A program made the translations under genes and the position numbers. From Litoreibacter albidus (GTDB lineage: Bacteria > Pseudomonadota > Alphaproteobacteria > Rhodobacterales > Rhodobacteraceae), in NCBI RefSeq assembly GCF_900107015.1, contig NZ_FNOI01000006.1, positions 1 through 64,000 on the forward strand: a stretch of 64,000 nucleotides of DNA, in the 5' to 3' direction. Below, in pieces: positions 51,320-61,170 of this stretch (within the stretch, counting starts at the first letter, position 1; each line of letters starts with the position of its first letter). The notes below the pieces were generated by a model. The model was not told where the DNA came from and ran no database searches. It saw only the letters and a list, made by a program, of their open reading frames with translations.

Positions 51320-53641
51320 TTAGGCCTTCAAGGCGGCCAGTACGTCATCAGGCCGGATTGGCAGGCTGCGCATCCGCACGCCGACGGCGTTGTAGATGGC
51401 GTTGGCGATGGCAGGGGCCACAACAGTTGTGCCCGGCTCGCCCAAGCCGACGGGCACTTCGGTGCTCTCGACAAAGTCGATTTCCATCTCCGGCGTGTCG
51501 ATCATGCGCAAAGGCGTGTAAGAACCCAAGTTCAGGTCGGCGACGTTGCCGTTCTCGATCTTGGTGCCCTCGTAGAGCGCCATCGACAGGCCCCAAAGGG
51601 CCGCGCCTTCGCATTGCGCCAGCGCGCCGTCAGGGTCCACGACCGTGCCGCAGTCGAAGGCGAGCCACATTTTCTGCACCTCGATTTCGCCGTTTTCGCG
51701 GTCAACGCGCAGTTTCACCGCACCTGCGGTCCACGTCGGCATGCTGCGCGACTGGCCAAAGGTGGTGGCGATGCCGATGGCGGTGTCTTCCGGCAAATCG
51801 GTGCTCCCATAGCCCGACATCTCCGCGACCCGCTGCAACACGGCGGCTTGGCGCGATGCGCCGCCCACAGCGTTGGGCGCGGAGCCCGCGTTGTAGCCTT
51901 CGGCTTTCAAGTGCTCCAAGCGGAACGCCAAGGGGTCGGCGCCTACTTTGTGGGCGGCCTCGTCCATGAAGCTTTCCACCGCGAAGTTGGTCCAGCCCGG
52001 CCCGACAGAGCGCAGCCAGCCCGGCCGGAACGTCTTGTTCGCCAGCTCGTTCGAGATTGCGCGTACCTGATGCGCGCCGACGCTGTACCAGTGATCCGCG
52101 CCGTCGATGGCGAAGGGGTCGTAGGGCGCACCGTTCACGCCCTTGGGCATAAACGACGGCACCAACACACCTGTTGGCCAAGCGGCGGCGGCGTGGTGCT
52201 CCATGCCGACAACTTGGTTGTCGGTATCAAACGCCATCCGTAGTTTTTGCACACTGGGGGAGCGGGGGCTGTCGAACTGCGCGTCGTCTTCGCGGAAGAA
52301 CACCAGCTTGACCGGTTTGCCGCCAAGCGCCTTTGACGTCAGGGCCGCAGGCACCGTGTAGTCGCCGTTCAACCGACGCCCGAAGCCGCCACCCAGCATA
52401 TAAGACCGCATGATGATTTTATCCGCTGGCGCGTCTAGCGCGGTCGACAGGGTTGGCAGGATCAGCGATTGCCACTGGTTGCCTGTGTGGATTTCCCAGA
52501 TGCCGTCCTCGTTCTGGAAGGCGGTGGCGTTCACCGGCTCCAGTTGGAAGTGCAACACTGTTTGCGTGGTATACTCGGCCTCCAGCGTGTCGGCAGCCCC
52601 CTCAAACGCGGCTGTGGTGTCCGGTGTTTCGGTTGGCAGGATACCGCCCGTTTCAGGGTCTGCGATCAACGCGCGGGAGCGGGCGTTGATGTCCTCCTCG
52701 GATACATTGGCGGTGTCGCCTGCGCTCCACTCTACGGCTATCGCCTCGGACGCCCATTTGGCCGCCATCAGCGTTTCGCCCAAGACAACAACCCAGCCCG
52801 GCACCGTGCCGGACGGATCGTCAAGCGCCAGCGTTTGCAGGTAGCCCTTCACGTCCTTCGCGCCGCTGTCGTCAATCGACACGACGGAGGAGCCAAGCCG
52901 CGTAGGCGGCAACATCGGCACGCCGTACACCATCCCGTCGACTTTCGCGTCGAGGCCATAGATGGCCTTGCCGTTGGTTTTGTTCTCGATATCAAGCGCG
53001 GTGACGTCCTTGCCCACAAGGCGCAATTCGGAATGCGGCTTCAGGGGCAGGGCGGCCAGCTCGTCGGCTGTGAAGGAACGGCCAATTCCAGCGGCCACAA
53101 GCTCCGCGTAGGTGGCGGTATTGGTGCCGTCGGTCACGGTGCCATTGCGCGCCTCGCAGGTGTCGTGGGCGACGTCCCACATCTTGGCCGCAGCCTCGAT
53201 CAGCGCGGTACGTCCCGCAGCGCCGGCTTGGCGGTAGACGGGCCAGCTTTGCCAGATCGACCAGCTGCCGCCGGTGACCATCAGGCCCCATTTCTCGTCG
53301 GTGTCGACATGGGTGATGTGGACGTCTTCCCAAGCCACTTCCAGCTCGTCCGCCAGAATACGCGCGATGGCGGTGCCAACGTGTTGGCCCATCTCGGCGC
53401 GGATGATGTTGACGTTCACTTGGCCGTTGGCGTCGATCCAGTACCACATCGACGGCTCGAAGGTGTCGCCTGTGGCTTGGATCGGGACGCCGTCAACCGC
53501 TGCCGGATCCATCGCCGCATAGGACGCGCGCGGGAAGCCAAAGGCCACGCCCGCCGCCGTCATCGAGACCAAAAAGCCCCGCCGTGTCATATCTTTGGGC
53601 TTGGCGGCATTGGTCATGCGCGAAATCAGTTTGTTACCCAT
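51320..53641 (-). CDS. Molybdenum hydroxylase large subunit (IorB/aldehyde-oxidase type)
   Basis: This 773-residue molybdopterin-binding subunit is of the xanthine dehydrogenase/isoquinoline 1-oxidoreductase beta type. A twin-arginine leader ([16 protein letters not shown] at about 20) indicates export as a folded complex. Family blocks include [54 protein letters not shown] (segmented) and [19 protein letters not shown] with the late Glu. It overlaps the 2Fe-2S gene by 8 bp and is transcribed after the cytochrome and 2Fe-2S genes. Electrons from an aldehyde or N-heterocycle would pass to 2Fe-2S and then to heme. Confidence 0.88.
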   Translation of the reverse strand: MGNKLISRMTNAAKPKDMTRRGFLVSMTAAGVAFGFPRASYAAMDPAAVDGVPIQATGDTFEPSMWYWIDANGQVNVNIIRAEMGQHVGTAIARILADELEVAWEDVHITHVDTDEKWGLMVTGGSWSIWQSWPVYRQAGAAGRTALIEAAAKMWDVAHDTCEARNGTVTDGTNTATYAELVAAGIGRSFTADELAALPLKPHSELRLVGKDVTALDIENKTNGKAIYGLDAKVDGMVYGVPMLPPTRLGSSVVSIDDSGAKDVKGYLQTLALDDPSGTVPGWVVVLGETLMAAKWASEAIAVEWSAGDTANVSEEDINARSRALIADPETGGILPTETPDTTAAFEGAADTLEAEYTTQTVLHFQLEPVNATAFQNEDGIWEIHTGNQWQSLILPTLSTALDAPADKIIMRSYMLGGGFGRRLNGDYTVPAALTSKALGGKPVKLVFFREDDAQFDSPRSPSVQKLRMAFDTDNQVVGMEHHAAAAWPTGVLVPSFMPKGVNGAPYDPFAIDGADHWYSVGAHQVRAISNELANKTFRPGWLRSVGPGWTNFAVESFMDEAAHKVGADPLAFRLEHLKAEGYNAGSAPNAVGGASRQAAVLQRVAEMSGYGSTDLPEDTAIGIATTFGQSRSMPTWTAGAVKLRVDRENGEIEVQKMWLAFDCGTVVDPDGALAQCEGAALWGLSMALYEGTKIENGNVADLNLGSYTPLRMIDTPEMEIDFVESTEVPVGLGEPGTTVVAPAIANAIYNAVGVRMRSLPIRPDDVLAALKA

Positions 53642-54107
53642 TGTTTGTGTCTCCGGTCATTGCGGTTGCCGCGTCGCGGACAGCTTGACGAATGCGCGGG
53701 TATGTCATGCAGCGGCACAGGTTGCCGGTCATGACCGCGTCGATGTCTTCGTCACTTGGGTTGGGGATGTCTTGCAGCAGGGCTGCGGCTTGCATGATCT
53801 GGCCCGATTGGCAGTAGCCACATTGCGGCACGCGCAGGTTGCGCCATGCGTCTTGCACGGGGTGCTTGGCTTCGGCGTCCAGCCCCTCGATAGTGGTCAC
53901 ATTCGTGCCCTCTACATCCGACAGGGTCGTGATGCAGGACCGCGTGGCGCGCCCGCCCACGTGGACGGTACACGCGCCGCACATGCCGATGCCGCAGCCG
54001 AATTTCGTGCCGGTCAGCCCGATTTCATCGCGAATGGCCCACAGCAAGGGGGTGTCGGGGTCGGCGTCAACGCTGACGGGGCGACCGTTTATCTCAAAGT
54101 CTATCAT
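53634..54107 (-). CDS. 2Fe-2S subunit of the molybdenum hydroxylase (IorA type)
   Basis: The protein has 157 residues and carries both clusters expected: plant-type Cys38, Cys43, Cys46, Cys58 ([18 protein letters not shown]) and the helical-domain Cys96, Cys99, Cys131, Cys133 ([14 protein letters not shown]). It passes electrons between the Moco subunit and the cytochrome. It has no leader of its own, so it would be carried out with the Tat-signalled large subunit. It starts 20 bp after the cytochrome gene stop. Confidence 0.92.
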   Translation of the reverse strand: MIDFEINGRPVSVDADPDTPLLWAIRDEIGLTGTKFGCGIGMCGACTVHVGGRATRSCITTLSDVEGTNVTTIEGLDAEAKHPVQDAWRNLRVPQCGYCQSGQIMQAAALLQDIPNPSDEDIDAVMTGNLCRCMTYPRIRQAVRDAATAMTGDTNNG

Positions 54108-54126
54108 GTCTCATTTCCTTGGGGTC

Positions 54127-55428
54127 TTAGTGTGCTTGGGGTCCGTTGACCCGAATATCTGCGACCGTTGCCTCTAGCTCTGGCCACGCGGGTTGGCCCG
54201 CGCGCGCGTCGCGCAGGTAGGCGGCGATTGCGGCAACCTCTGTGTCCGTCAACGCCGTGCGGAAGCCCGGCATAACGACACCCGCCATGCCTTCCGGTCC
54301 GTTCACGCCGTCTAGGATGACGTGGATCAGGTTGTTGGGGGTGTCGAGGTTGGTCGAAGAGTTTATGCCCAGATCAGGGCGCCCTTGAGCGATTTGCTGC
54401 GTGTTGTAGTGGCACGACGCGCAGGCAGTCGCATAAAGGCGCGCGCCGAGGTCACGGCGGTATTTCGGGTCTGGACGGTTGCTGTCCAAGCTGGCCAGAA
54501 CCGCGTCGCTCTGGGCAGGGTCTGCGTCGCCGGCCCCGACTTTATCGGCCAGATAGACACTCAAAGCGTCCAAATCCGCCTCCGGCAACTCCCGCACGCC
54601 TGCATGCACAACGGGGCCCATGGGGCCCGCCGCGATGCCGTGATACGTGGCCACGCCGTCTTTCAGGTAGGATTTGAATTCGCTGGTGTTCCACGGCACC
54701 GACGACGGGTTATCAGCCGTCAAAGCGGGGGCGATCCAGCGGTCAATCTCCGCGCCCTCAAACTGGGCGCTGGCGATTTCCGCGCCCAAGGCGTTGCGTG
54801 GGGTATGGCACGCGCCGCAGTGGGTGATGCCCTCCGCCAGATAGGCGCCACGGTTCCATTCGTCCGACTGGTCCGCGTCAGGCGTGTAGCGCCCGAAATC
54901 CGCAAACAGCAATTTCCACCCCGCTTGCAAGAACCGTTGGTTCAGCGGGAAGGGCAGCTCATTTTCGGTGGGGGTTGCTTTCACGGGGGCGACGTCGGTC
55001 ATGATGTAGGCGTAAATCGCGTCCACATCGTCGTCCGTCATCTTGGTGAAATGATCATAGGGAAACGCAGGGAAAAGGTGGCGACCTTCGCGGTCGACAC
55101 CTTCGTGCATGGCCCGCCGGAACGCCTCCTTGGAGTAGGCACCGATGCCTGTTTCAACGTCCGGCGTCAGGTTGGTCGAGTAAATCGTCCCGAACCCCGT
55201 CTCCATCGCGTAGTTCCCTGCGTAGGGTTCGCCGTCTGCTGCCGTGTGGCACGTTGCGCAGTATCCGGCGGCTGCAAGAATGCGGCCCCGTTCGACAACC
55301 AGCGGATCGAATTCCGCGTTTTGGTCTGCCGCAATGGGTTCATATGCAGGTTTGTAGGCGTAAATCCCGAAGCCAATCGCGCCGACGACGGCGACGGCAA
55401 GACCGCCCAAGACCACCTGTTTTAACAT
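54127..55428 (-). CDS. Membrane-anchored triheme cytochrome c
   Basis: The protein has 433 residues. An N-terminal membrane helix (about 5-25) is followed by three cytochrome c domains, each with a CxxCH motif: CATCH (57-61), CGACH (about 204) and CASCH (about 336). The architecture matches the cytochrome subunit of alcohol/aldehyde dehydrogenases and of IorAB-type enzymes. It would accept electrons from the Mo/Fe-S subunits and feed the respiratory chain. It is first in the operon. Confidence 0.9.
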   Translation of the reverse strand: MLKQVVLGGLAVAVVGAIGFGIYAYKPAYEPIAADQNAEFDPLVVERGRILAAAGYCATCHTAADGEPYAGNYAMETGFGTIYSTNLTPDVETGIGAYSKEAFRRAMHEGVDREGRHLFPAFPYDHFTKMTDDDVDAIYAYIMTDVAPVKATPTENELPFPLNQRFLQAGWKLLFADFGRYTPDADQSDEWNRGAYLAEGITHCGACHTPRNALGAEIASAQFEGAEIDRWIAPALTADNPSSVPWNTSEFKSYLKDGVATYHGIAAGPMGPVVHAGVRELPEADLDALSVYLADKVGAGDADPAQSDAVLASLDSNRPDPKYRRDLGARLYATACASCHYNTQQIAQGRPDLGINSSTNLDTPNNLIHVILDGVNGPEGMAGVVMPGFRTALTDTEVAAIAAYLRDARAGQPAWPELEATVADIRVNGPQAH

Positions 55429-55723
55429 ATGATAGCTTTCCTGATTTAGGTTTGACCGGTCCCACTTTCAGGGAGTTTGTGGTCGTAGCCCTTGTCAACG
55501 TATCAATTGGCCAAAGGGTTCCTTGGTTTTCGATAGAGGTGCGAAAATTGATGAATAGTCTCGCGCACCAGCGACTTACGTGCGCCGGAGCTGACAGGTC
55601 ATATCAGGATATTTCATAGGGGTGCCAGCCGCAAAAGCGGCGTGTGCGTTCACGATTAAATGAACGCTGACGCAAGGCCACCCGCGCCGCAGAGCGCGAC
55701 ATGGGGTGGCCTTGCGCGTTGAT
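55429..55723 (-). other. Gap with terminator-like hairpins between two minus-strand operons
   Basis: No gene is seen. A perfect 13-bp stem CGCAAGGCCACCC (55671-55683) / GGGTGGCCTTGCG (55704-55716), with a further GCGC pairing inside, directly follows the stop at 55724 and probably terminates the eight-gene operon. A smaller hairpin GCGTTCA-8-TGAACGC follows on the minus strand (55646-55667). The lower-numbered part must hold the promoter of the cytochrome gene. Confidence 0.6.
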
Positions 55724-56683
55724 TTAGCCGTCTTTTCCGAAGCCCGCGATGGTCTTGGTGCGTTTGACGTATTTGTTGCGAATGCTTTCCGCCGCCACGC
55801 GGGTCTCATCCTTGGAGGCTAGGCTGGAGGTCTCGCCGACAAAGCGCAAACACACCAGAGCGTGGGCCTCATATGACTGGGTGATGGCGGCGTTGATGCG
55901 GTCCAACTCCTCGCCAAAGTCAGACCCGACGCGGCGCAGAACCCGCAAGCGGGTGATCAGCTCTTTGTGGTCGGCATAAAACAACCCAGAGAAATGCGGG
56001 TCGAACGCGAACATGTCGGGGCGGATTTCAGTGTCATAGGCCTCTTGTGAAAAGTCGCTCGCCAAACGGAACGCCACCTCGGACGCCTCCATAAGCTCCG
56101 CGAAGTCCTGCAAAATGGCGCGCACGACAGGGGCGTGGGACTTGTCCAGCGCCTCCTCCAGCACATGCAACAGGTAGAGCATGCCGTGCACGATGACAAA
56201 AAACAGGTGGTGCTGTTGCTTCCAACGGTAGAGCTGCGACGGGCTGTGGGCCTCCCAAGGGGTGTCATCCGCGCTATCCACAGTGGTCGGGAATTGCGCC
56301 CAATCCGCCAGACGGTGCAGCCCCAAGGACAGCACTTCTATCTCGCGGTCGGTCAGGGACACGCCGGTTTGTACGTCCAGATAACAGCCTTTCAGGGTCT
56401 GCCCCAACGCGGCGCGGTACTGCGGGATTGGCAGGTCGTCGGCGCGTAGCACGTTGAAATACGTGTCAAAAGACCGCTGCGCCCCGTCGAGCGTGTTGTC
56501 CTCCGGCCGCGCCTTATCGGCCAGTTCAGCGCCTTGCGTGCGGCGCGCGACGCCCAACAGGGCGTCCGATCCGGTGCCAAGGTTCGCGGCCTTGAACCGG
56601 TGCGCGGGCAGGGCGGTTTCCGCCTCGAACCAGCAGTGTGGCAGGGGCAGGGTCAAAAGGTCTACTTGGTGGTGTGCAGGCAT
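55724..56683 (-). CDS. Unrecognised helical protein, last gene of the catabolic operon
   Basis: I do not recognise this 319-residue protein. It looks almost entirely alpha-helical and cytosolic, with no signal peptide. Notable parts are the aromatic/His stretch RWKQQHHLFFVIVHGMLYLLH (core residues), YADHKELITRL and a basic C-terminus (IRNKYVKRTKTIAGF). The clustered His residues could bind heme or metal, as in helical dioxygenase-like folds, but no motif proves this. It starts 20 bp after the SDR gene in an operon otherwise made of metabolic enzymes, so an enzymatic role is possible. Confidence 0.75.
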   Translation of the reverse strand: MPAHHQVDLLTLPLPHCWFEAETALPAHRFKAANLGTGSDALLGVARRTQGAELADKARPEDNTLDGAQRSFDTYFNVLRADDLPIPQYRAALGQTLKGCYLDVQTGVSLTDREIEVLSLGLHRLADWAQFPTTVDSADDTPWEAHSPSQLYRWKQQHHLFFVIVHGMLYLLHVLEEALDKSHAPVVRAILQDFAELMEASEVAFRLASDFSQEAYDTEIRPDMFAFDPHFSGLFYADHKELITRLRVLRRVGSDFGEELDRINAAITQSYEAHALVCLRFVGETSSLASKDETRVAAESIRNKYVKRTKTIAGFGKDG

Positions 56684-56703
56684 ATCATCTCTCCTCTGGA
56701 GCG

Positions 56704-57480
56704 TTAAAAACGACCGCAGTCGACTTTCATTTTATCACCGGTAATCGCGGAGCTCAGGTCCGACGCGTAGTAAAGTGCCGCGCGCCCGACTTCCTCCGGC
56801 GCGACCCAGCGTTTGAGCACGGCGACGTCGGTGTAATTCTCGCGCTCGATATCCTTGGCGGGCCGCCCTTCCGCCTCGGAGCGGCGCTGAAGGATGCGGT
56901 CCATGTTCTCGCCGGACACAGCCCCCGGCATCAGTGCGTTGACGCGCACCCCGACCGGACCCAACTCCCGCGCCATGGTTTCCGTGATCCCGATCAATGC
57001 GAATTTCGACGCCACATAGGCGGACCGCATCGGGTAGCCTTGGATGCCCATCAGCGACGACATGTTGATGATAGAGCCGGATTTCTGCGCCGTCATTACC
57101 TTTGCGGCCTCTTGCAGGCAGTACATTGCGCCCACGAGGTTTATGTTCATGCAGGTGACCCAATCGGCCATGTCAACATCCGCCACCGGGGCGATCGGGC
57201 CTGGCCCGCCCGCGTTGTTCAGCAACACATCCACGCGGCCGGTGATCTTAAGCGCCTGCGCGAACATATCGCGCACCTGCGCTTGGTCGGACACGTCGCA
57301 GGCGATGGCATGCCCACCCACCGCGTCAGCCACTTTTTGAAGTGGCGCGCGCCGCCGTCCCGTCACCACCACCGTGGCCCCCGCCTTGGCGAAGACATGC
57401 GCGGTGGCCTCGCCAATGCCGCTGCCCCCGCCGGTAATAATCGCGAGTTTTCCGTCCAAGCGGGCTGGGTCGTCTGTCAT
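56704..57480 (-). CDS. Short-chain dehydrogenase/reductase in the catabolic operon
   Basis: This 258-residue classical SDR shows ITGGGSGIGEATAHVFA, NNAGGPGP, the catalytic Ser in IINMSSLMG and YVASK. The cofactor region VVVTGRRRAPL, with Arg after the second strand, favours NADP(H). It overlaps the upstream flavoprotein gene by 4 bp. It would act on a hydroxy or keto intermediate of the pathway. Confidence 0.9.
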   Translation of the reverse strand: MTDDPARLDGKLAIITGGGSGIGEATAHVFAKAGATVVVTGRRRAPLQKVADAVGGHAIACDVSDQAQVRDMFAQALKITGRVDVLLNNAGGPGPIAPVADVDMADWVTCMNINLVGAMYCLQEAAKVMTAQKSGSIINMSSLMGIQGYPMRSAYVASKFALIGITETMARELGPVGVRVNALMPGAVSGENMDRILQRRSEAEGRPAKDIERENYTDVAVLKRWVAPEEVGRAALYYASDLSSAITGDKMKVDCGRF

Positions 57481-58568
57481 GTCGGCTCCTTTGTGTAAGC
57501 ACGCCCCGGATCGAACAGGGGCAGTTCAGGCTCTTGGCCCAAGATGAAATCGCCCATCAGGCGGCTGATATACGGCCCGATGGTGTAGCCGCCGCGCACG
57601 CAGCCCAAAACGTAGGCACCCGCCACGTGTGGTAGCGCGCCAGCAAGCGGATAGAAGTCGGGCACATTGGCTTCAAAGCCCGTCCAGCTGCGCAAAACAC
57701 GCGCGCTGCCCAGCGACGGCACGGCATATTGGGCCAGCGCCAGATTGGGGCGCAGCGTGTCGCTTGCCACCGTGCCGCGCCCGTCTTGCGGCGTGCCGCG
57801 TCCCTGCCAGCCGCCGCCGATAAGCACGGTTCCATTGGCCTTTTGCTTCATCGTCAGCAGGCCCGTGGCGTGGCCAATCACGCTCGACATCAGAGGGGGC
57901 ATGCGTTCGGTCACCGACACCGTGTTCACCCGCGCCTGAACAGGAAGATCAACGCCCAGCATCGCGGCGACCGGCTTCAGCCACGCGCCTGCCGCCAGCA
58001 AAAGACGCTTTGCCCGCACGGTGCCCTGCGGCGTCGCCAGCTCGAACGCGGTCGTTTTGTCAATCGCGGTGACGGGGCTGTGCGTGCGGTAGGCGATGCC
58101 CGCGTCTTGCAACCGCCCGCGGTAATACTGCCCCGTGAGGGAGGAATTCGCATAGCCGTCCTCCGCGCAATAGCTTGCCGCCACGACATTTTGCGTCAGG
58201 TTCGGCGCCGCCCTGCGGAGCTGCGCGTTAGAGACGAATTCAATCGGCGCCCCTGCCTCGGCCTTCAGGGTCTGGCGCTCAGTCAACAACTCCGCCTCGC
58301 GGGCGTTGAAGGCGAGCGTGTAGCCACCGGACTTGTGAAAGCCCACGGCGTCGCCCATCTGGGCCCACAGGTCGTGCCCGCGCAGCGCGTAAGGCATCAG
58401 TTGCACCCGCTTGATTTGCAAACTCAACGTGCCCGCGTTCACGCCCGACGCGCCTTGACCCAGATCGCCCTGATCCAGCACGATGGGGTGCATACCCCCC
58501 TCCGCAAGGCGCAGCGCAGTGGCGCATCCCATAATGCCGCCGCCGATGATGGCGATGTCATAGCTCAT
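57477..58568 (-). CDS. FAD-dependent D-amino-acid dehydrogenase-type subunit (HcnC/beta)
   Basis: The protein has 363 residues. It is a DAO-fold flavoprotein: IAIIGGGIMGCATALRLAEGG at the N-terminus (first GxGxxG), GASGVNAGTL and the C-terminal GYTIGPYISRLMGDF. It is the catalytic subunit type found in HcnC, octopine/nopaline oxidases and D-hydroxyproline dehydrogenases. With the two genes upstream (2Fe-2S gamma and FAD/2Fe-2S alpha) it forms the three-subunit enzyme. It overlaps both neighbours by 4 bp. Confidence 0.88.
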   Translation of the reverse strand: MSYDIAIIGGGIMGCATALRLAEGGMHPIVLDQGDLGQGASGVNAGTLSLQIKRVQLMPYALRGHDLWAQMGDAVGFHKSGGYTLAFNAREAELLTERQTLKAEAGAPIEFVSNAQLRRAAPNLTQNVVAASYCAEDGYANSSLTGQYYRGRLQDAGIAYRTHSPVTAIDKTTAFELATPQGTVRAKRLLLAAGAWLKPVAAMLGVDLPVQARVNTVSVTERMPPLMSSVIGHATGLLTMKQKANGTVLIGGGWQGRGTPQDGRGTVASDTLRPNLALAQYAVPSLGSARVLRSWTGFEANVPDFYPLAGALPHVAGAYVLGCVRGGYTIGPYISRLMGDFILGQEPELPLFDPGRAYTKEPT

Positions 58569-59983
58569 AGCGGGGCCGGTTTCGGGATTGGCAGCGCGTG
58601 GTAATCAAACGCCCCCGCCGCCGCGTCCAGCGGTACGGGGCAAAGCGGTGGGCGTGCGGTGGGCGGGGCCACTTGCGCCACGTCTTGGCCTGTCTCTGTG
58701 CAGATAATCTGGGCCACGGCGGTTTGGCAAAACTTGCCGCCGCAGGGGCCCATCCCCGCGCGCAGGCCGGATTTGACCGCGTTGCAGCTGCCAGCTCCGT
58801 GGGTGATCTCTTGCGTGATACCGGCTTTGGTGATGCCCTCGCAGCGGCACACGACCGTGTCGTCCTTACTCAACCGCGCCAAGCCCGCGCGCGGAATGCT
58901 CAGTGCAGTCATGGCGCGGCCAAAACGGGCGGCGCGGGCCCAGAGGGCGCGGCTGCTGTCGCGGGCCGTGCTGGTGTCAAAGCCCATGTCAGCGGCGATG
59001 CGCAGTCCCGTGAGCGTGCCTTGGTGCACGGCGGCCTCCGCCCCGCGAATGCCCGCGCCGTCGCCGCATAAATACAGACCCGCGACGTCCGTGACCCCGT
59101 CCGGCGCGGCACGTGGCACCCAGCCGCCCAAATGGGCGTCGTGGGTGAGGGGGACGCCCAGCATCTGTGCCGCCTCGATCTGCGGGATCAAGCCGTTGCC
59201 CAAGCACAGGCTATCGGCGCGTATGACCACGCGGGACGCCTCGGGCGTCCAGTCGTGCGACAGGGGGGCGAACTCTACCGCCGTGACTTCTGTGTCGCCG
59301 TCGACGCCCGTTACGGCGTGTTGCCAATAGATCGGAACGCCCGCGAGTTTCAAATCCGCAACCCAAAGCGCGCCGCGTGCCAAAAGCGCGGGGCGGTGCA
59401 GCAAGGCGGGCGTGGCGCACGCCCAATCCATACGGGCGTTCGGGGTGATCACCGCAGCGACGGTTCCGCCAAGGCGGCGAATTTCGCTGGCCACATAGAA
59501 CACCAACGGCCCCGTGCCGCAGACCACCGTCCGTTGCCCCGGGGCGCGCAGGTTCTGTTTGAACAGCGCGGTGGCCCCCGCCAGCCCGATCACGCCCGGT
59601 GTGGTCCAACCCGGAACGGGTTGCACATATTCGCGCGCGCCCGTGGCCAGAACCAGTTTCTTTGCAGTGTAGGTTTCGCTGCTACCGCCTTGCAAAACCT
59701 CCAGTTTCCACCCGTCGTCTTGTGACATCTGCCACACACGGGCCCCGCTTAAGTGCGTGACGCTGCTTTGCGCCAACCTGTTGCGCAGTGACGTGCCAGC
59801 GGTGGATTCTTCCGTCGCAGGGGCCGCAAGAATGGCGCTGGATTTGGCCCGCCAAACCTGCCCGCCAGCGGCGGGTTGCTCGTCCAGAAGCAGCACACGC
59901 AGCCCGTGTTGCGCCGCCGCCAGCGCGGCGTTGCCGCCCGCTGGACCCGCGCCCACAATCGCCACGTCGTAATCGCCACTCAT
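58565..59983 (-). CDS. FAD/NAD-binding and 2Fe-2S subunit (HcnB/alpha type)
   Basis: The protein has 472 residues from the ATG at 59983, which overlaps the previous stop (ATGA). A pyridine-nucleotide-disulfide-type FAD domain (VAIVGAGPAGGNAALAAAQ, and GDGAGIRGAEAA) is followed by a BFD-like 2Fe-2S domain near residue 370-430: CRCEGIT, then GAGSCNAVKSGLRAGMGPCG (core) and KFC. This is the layout of HcnB, OoxA and D-hydroxyproline dehydrogenase alpha subunits. Confidence 0.88.
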   Translation of the reverse strand: MSGDYDVAIVGAGPAGGNAALAAAQHGLRVLLLDEQPAAGGQVWRAKSSAILAAPATEESTAGTSLRNRLAQSSVTHLSGARVWQMSQDDGWKLEVLQGGSSETYTAKKLVLATGAREYVQPVPGWTTPGVIGLAGATALFKQNLRAPGQRTVVCGTGPLVFYVASEIRRLGGTVAAVITPNARMDWACATPALLHRPALLARGALWVADLKLAGVPIYWQHAVTGVDGDTEVTAVEFAPLSHDWTPEASRVVIRADSLCLGNGLIPQIEAAQMLGVPLTHDAHLGGWVPRAAPDGVTDVAGLYLCGDGAGIRGAEAAVHQGTLTGLRIAADMGFDTSTARDSSRALWARAARFGRAMTALSIPRAGLARLSKDDTVVCRCEGITKAGITQEITHGAGSCNAVKSGLRAGMGPCGGKFCQTAVAQIICTETGQDVAQVAPPTARPPLCPVPLDAAAGAFDYHALPIPKPAPL

Positions 59984-60270
59984 GACACACGCTCCACGAC
60001 CAGCCCGTCGGTGAGTTCGGTGCGGCAAGCCTCCACCGTTCGCCCCTCAATGCGCACGGCGCATTCCTGACAGATCCCCATGTGGCAAAACGCACCGCGC
60101 GCAGGGGCATCCCCGAACGGGGCGGTGCGAAGGTTCAGATGTCCCGCTTGCAACAACGCGGCGGCAAGGCTTTCGCCGCGCCGCCCCTCCAGACGTAAGC
60201 CGTCAAAGGTAAAGCCCACCTTGTCGCGGCGCTTGATCTTGGACGCGTGGTTCGGGACAAGCCGGATCAT
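59980..60270 (-). CDS. Small 2Fe-2S ferredoxin-like subunit (HcnA/gamma type)
   Basis: The protein has 96 residues. Four Cys in FCHMGICQECAVRI and EACRTEL hold a plant-type 2Fe-2S cluster. The basic N-terminus and GESLAAALLQAGH match HcnA/OoxB-type subunits. The gene order gamma-alpha-beta equals hcnABC. It overlaps the DapA-family gene by 4 bp. Confidence 0.9.
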   Translation of the reverse strand: MIRLVPNHASKIKRRDKVGFTFDGLRLEGRRGESLAAALLQAGHLNLRTAPFGDAPARGAFCHMGICQECAVRIEGRTVEACRTELTDGLVVERVS

Positions 60271-61166
60271 CTGTAAGAGATGCCCAATTCATCAAAGGTG
60301 CGTTTGATCTTGTCGATATCCGCGTCGCCCAACGGGTGCACCGGATCGCGCGGCACGCCTGCGGGTTGCCCGATCAGGTTCAGCGCCGCTTTGAACGCGG
60401 AGGGCCACGTGCCGATGCCCATCAGCAACTCGTAGAGCACCGTCAACTGGTGATGCGCGTGGCGGTAGGTGTCGTCAGGCGCTGCGGTGCCGACGGTCGC
60501 CATGTCGCTGGGCTTCAGGTCGGTGAACTCCGGCCCCGTGGCGATAAAGCCTTTCGCCCCAAGGGCAAAGGCGGGCAGGATGTAGTGGCACGGTCCGGTC
60601 ATCACGGACATGCGATGGCCCAAGCGGCGCAGCAGGTGGCTGTGGTAGAAGAAGTCGCGCTGGCTTTCCTTGATGCCAATCACATTGTGGTGGTCCAGCA
60701 GCGTCTCGGTCTGGTCGATGGTCAGAGAAAAGCCCATTCGGCGCGGCGAGTTATAGAGCACCAGCGGAAGCTTCGTCGCCGCAGACACTTTGTCAAACCG
60801 GGCCATCAGCTCTGCCTCGGACGCCTTCAGCACGTAGGTTTGCGGCATGGACAGCAACACATCCGCGCCGTTCTCCTCCGCCGCGCGCACATATGCCAGC
60901 GAGGCGTCGATCGTCGGGGCGGAAATGCCCATCATCACCGGCACGCGCCCGCGTGCGGTGTCCTTGGCAAGGCGCACCAGACGGCCACGTTCCTCCGCCG
61001 ACAGCGCCCAGCTTTCACCGTTGTCCCCCGCGATGCACACGCAGGTGGCCCCCCGCGACAGCAGGAACTCGAACAGGTCGACAAAGGCGTCCTCCATGAT
61101 CTCCCCCTTGTCATTGAACGGGGTGGCAATGGCAGGCACGTAGCCGTGTAGATCTTCTTTTTGCAT
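60267..61166 (-). CDS. DapA-family lyase/deaminase
   Basis: The protein has 299 residues from the ATG at 61166. The Schiff-base Lys166 (IGIKESQRD) and Tyr138 (LVLYNSPRRMG) are present. The usual GTTGE substrate loop reads GDNGE (47-51), which argues against dihydrodipicolinate synthase itself. Next to a D-hydroxyproline-dehydrogenase-type enzyme, a pyrroline-4-hydroxy-2-carboxylate deaminase is a fair guess, but other aldolase or dehydratase activities of the family are possible. Confidence 0.85.
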   Translation of the reverse strand: MQKEDLHGYVPAIATPFNDKGEIMEDAFVDLFEFLLSRGATCVCIAGDNGESWALSAEERGRLVRLAKDTARGRVPVMMGISAPTIDASLAYVRAAEENGADVLLSMPQTYVLKASEAELMARFDKVSAATKLPLVLYNSPRRMGFSLTIDQTETLLDHHNVIGIKESQRDFFYHSHLLRRLGHRMSVMTGPCHYILPAFALGAKGFIATGPEFTDLKPSDMATVGTAAPDDTYRHAHHQLTVLYELLMGIGTWPSAFKAALNLIGQPAGVPRDPVHPLGDADIDKIKRTFDELGISYR

Positions 61167-61170
61167 GGTG

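Noticed and set aside
51293-53734. Plus-strand frames of more than 300 codons opposite the Mo-hydroxylase gene
   Set aside because: Typical high-G+C shadow frames; they have Arg/His-rich, motif-free translations.
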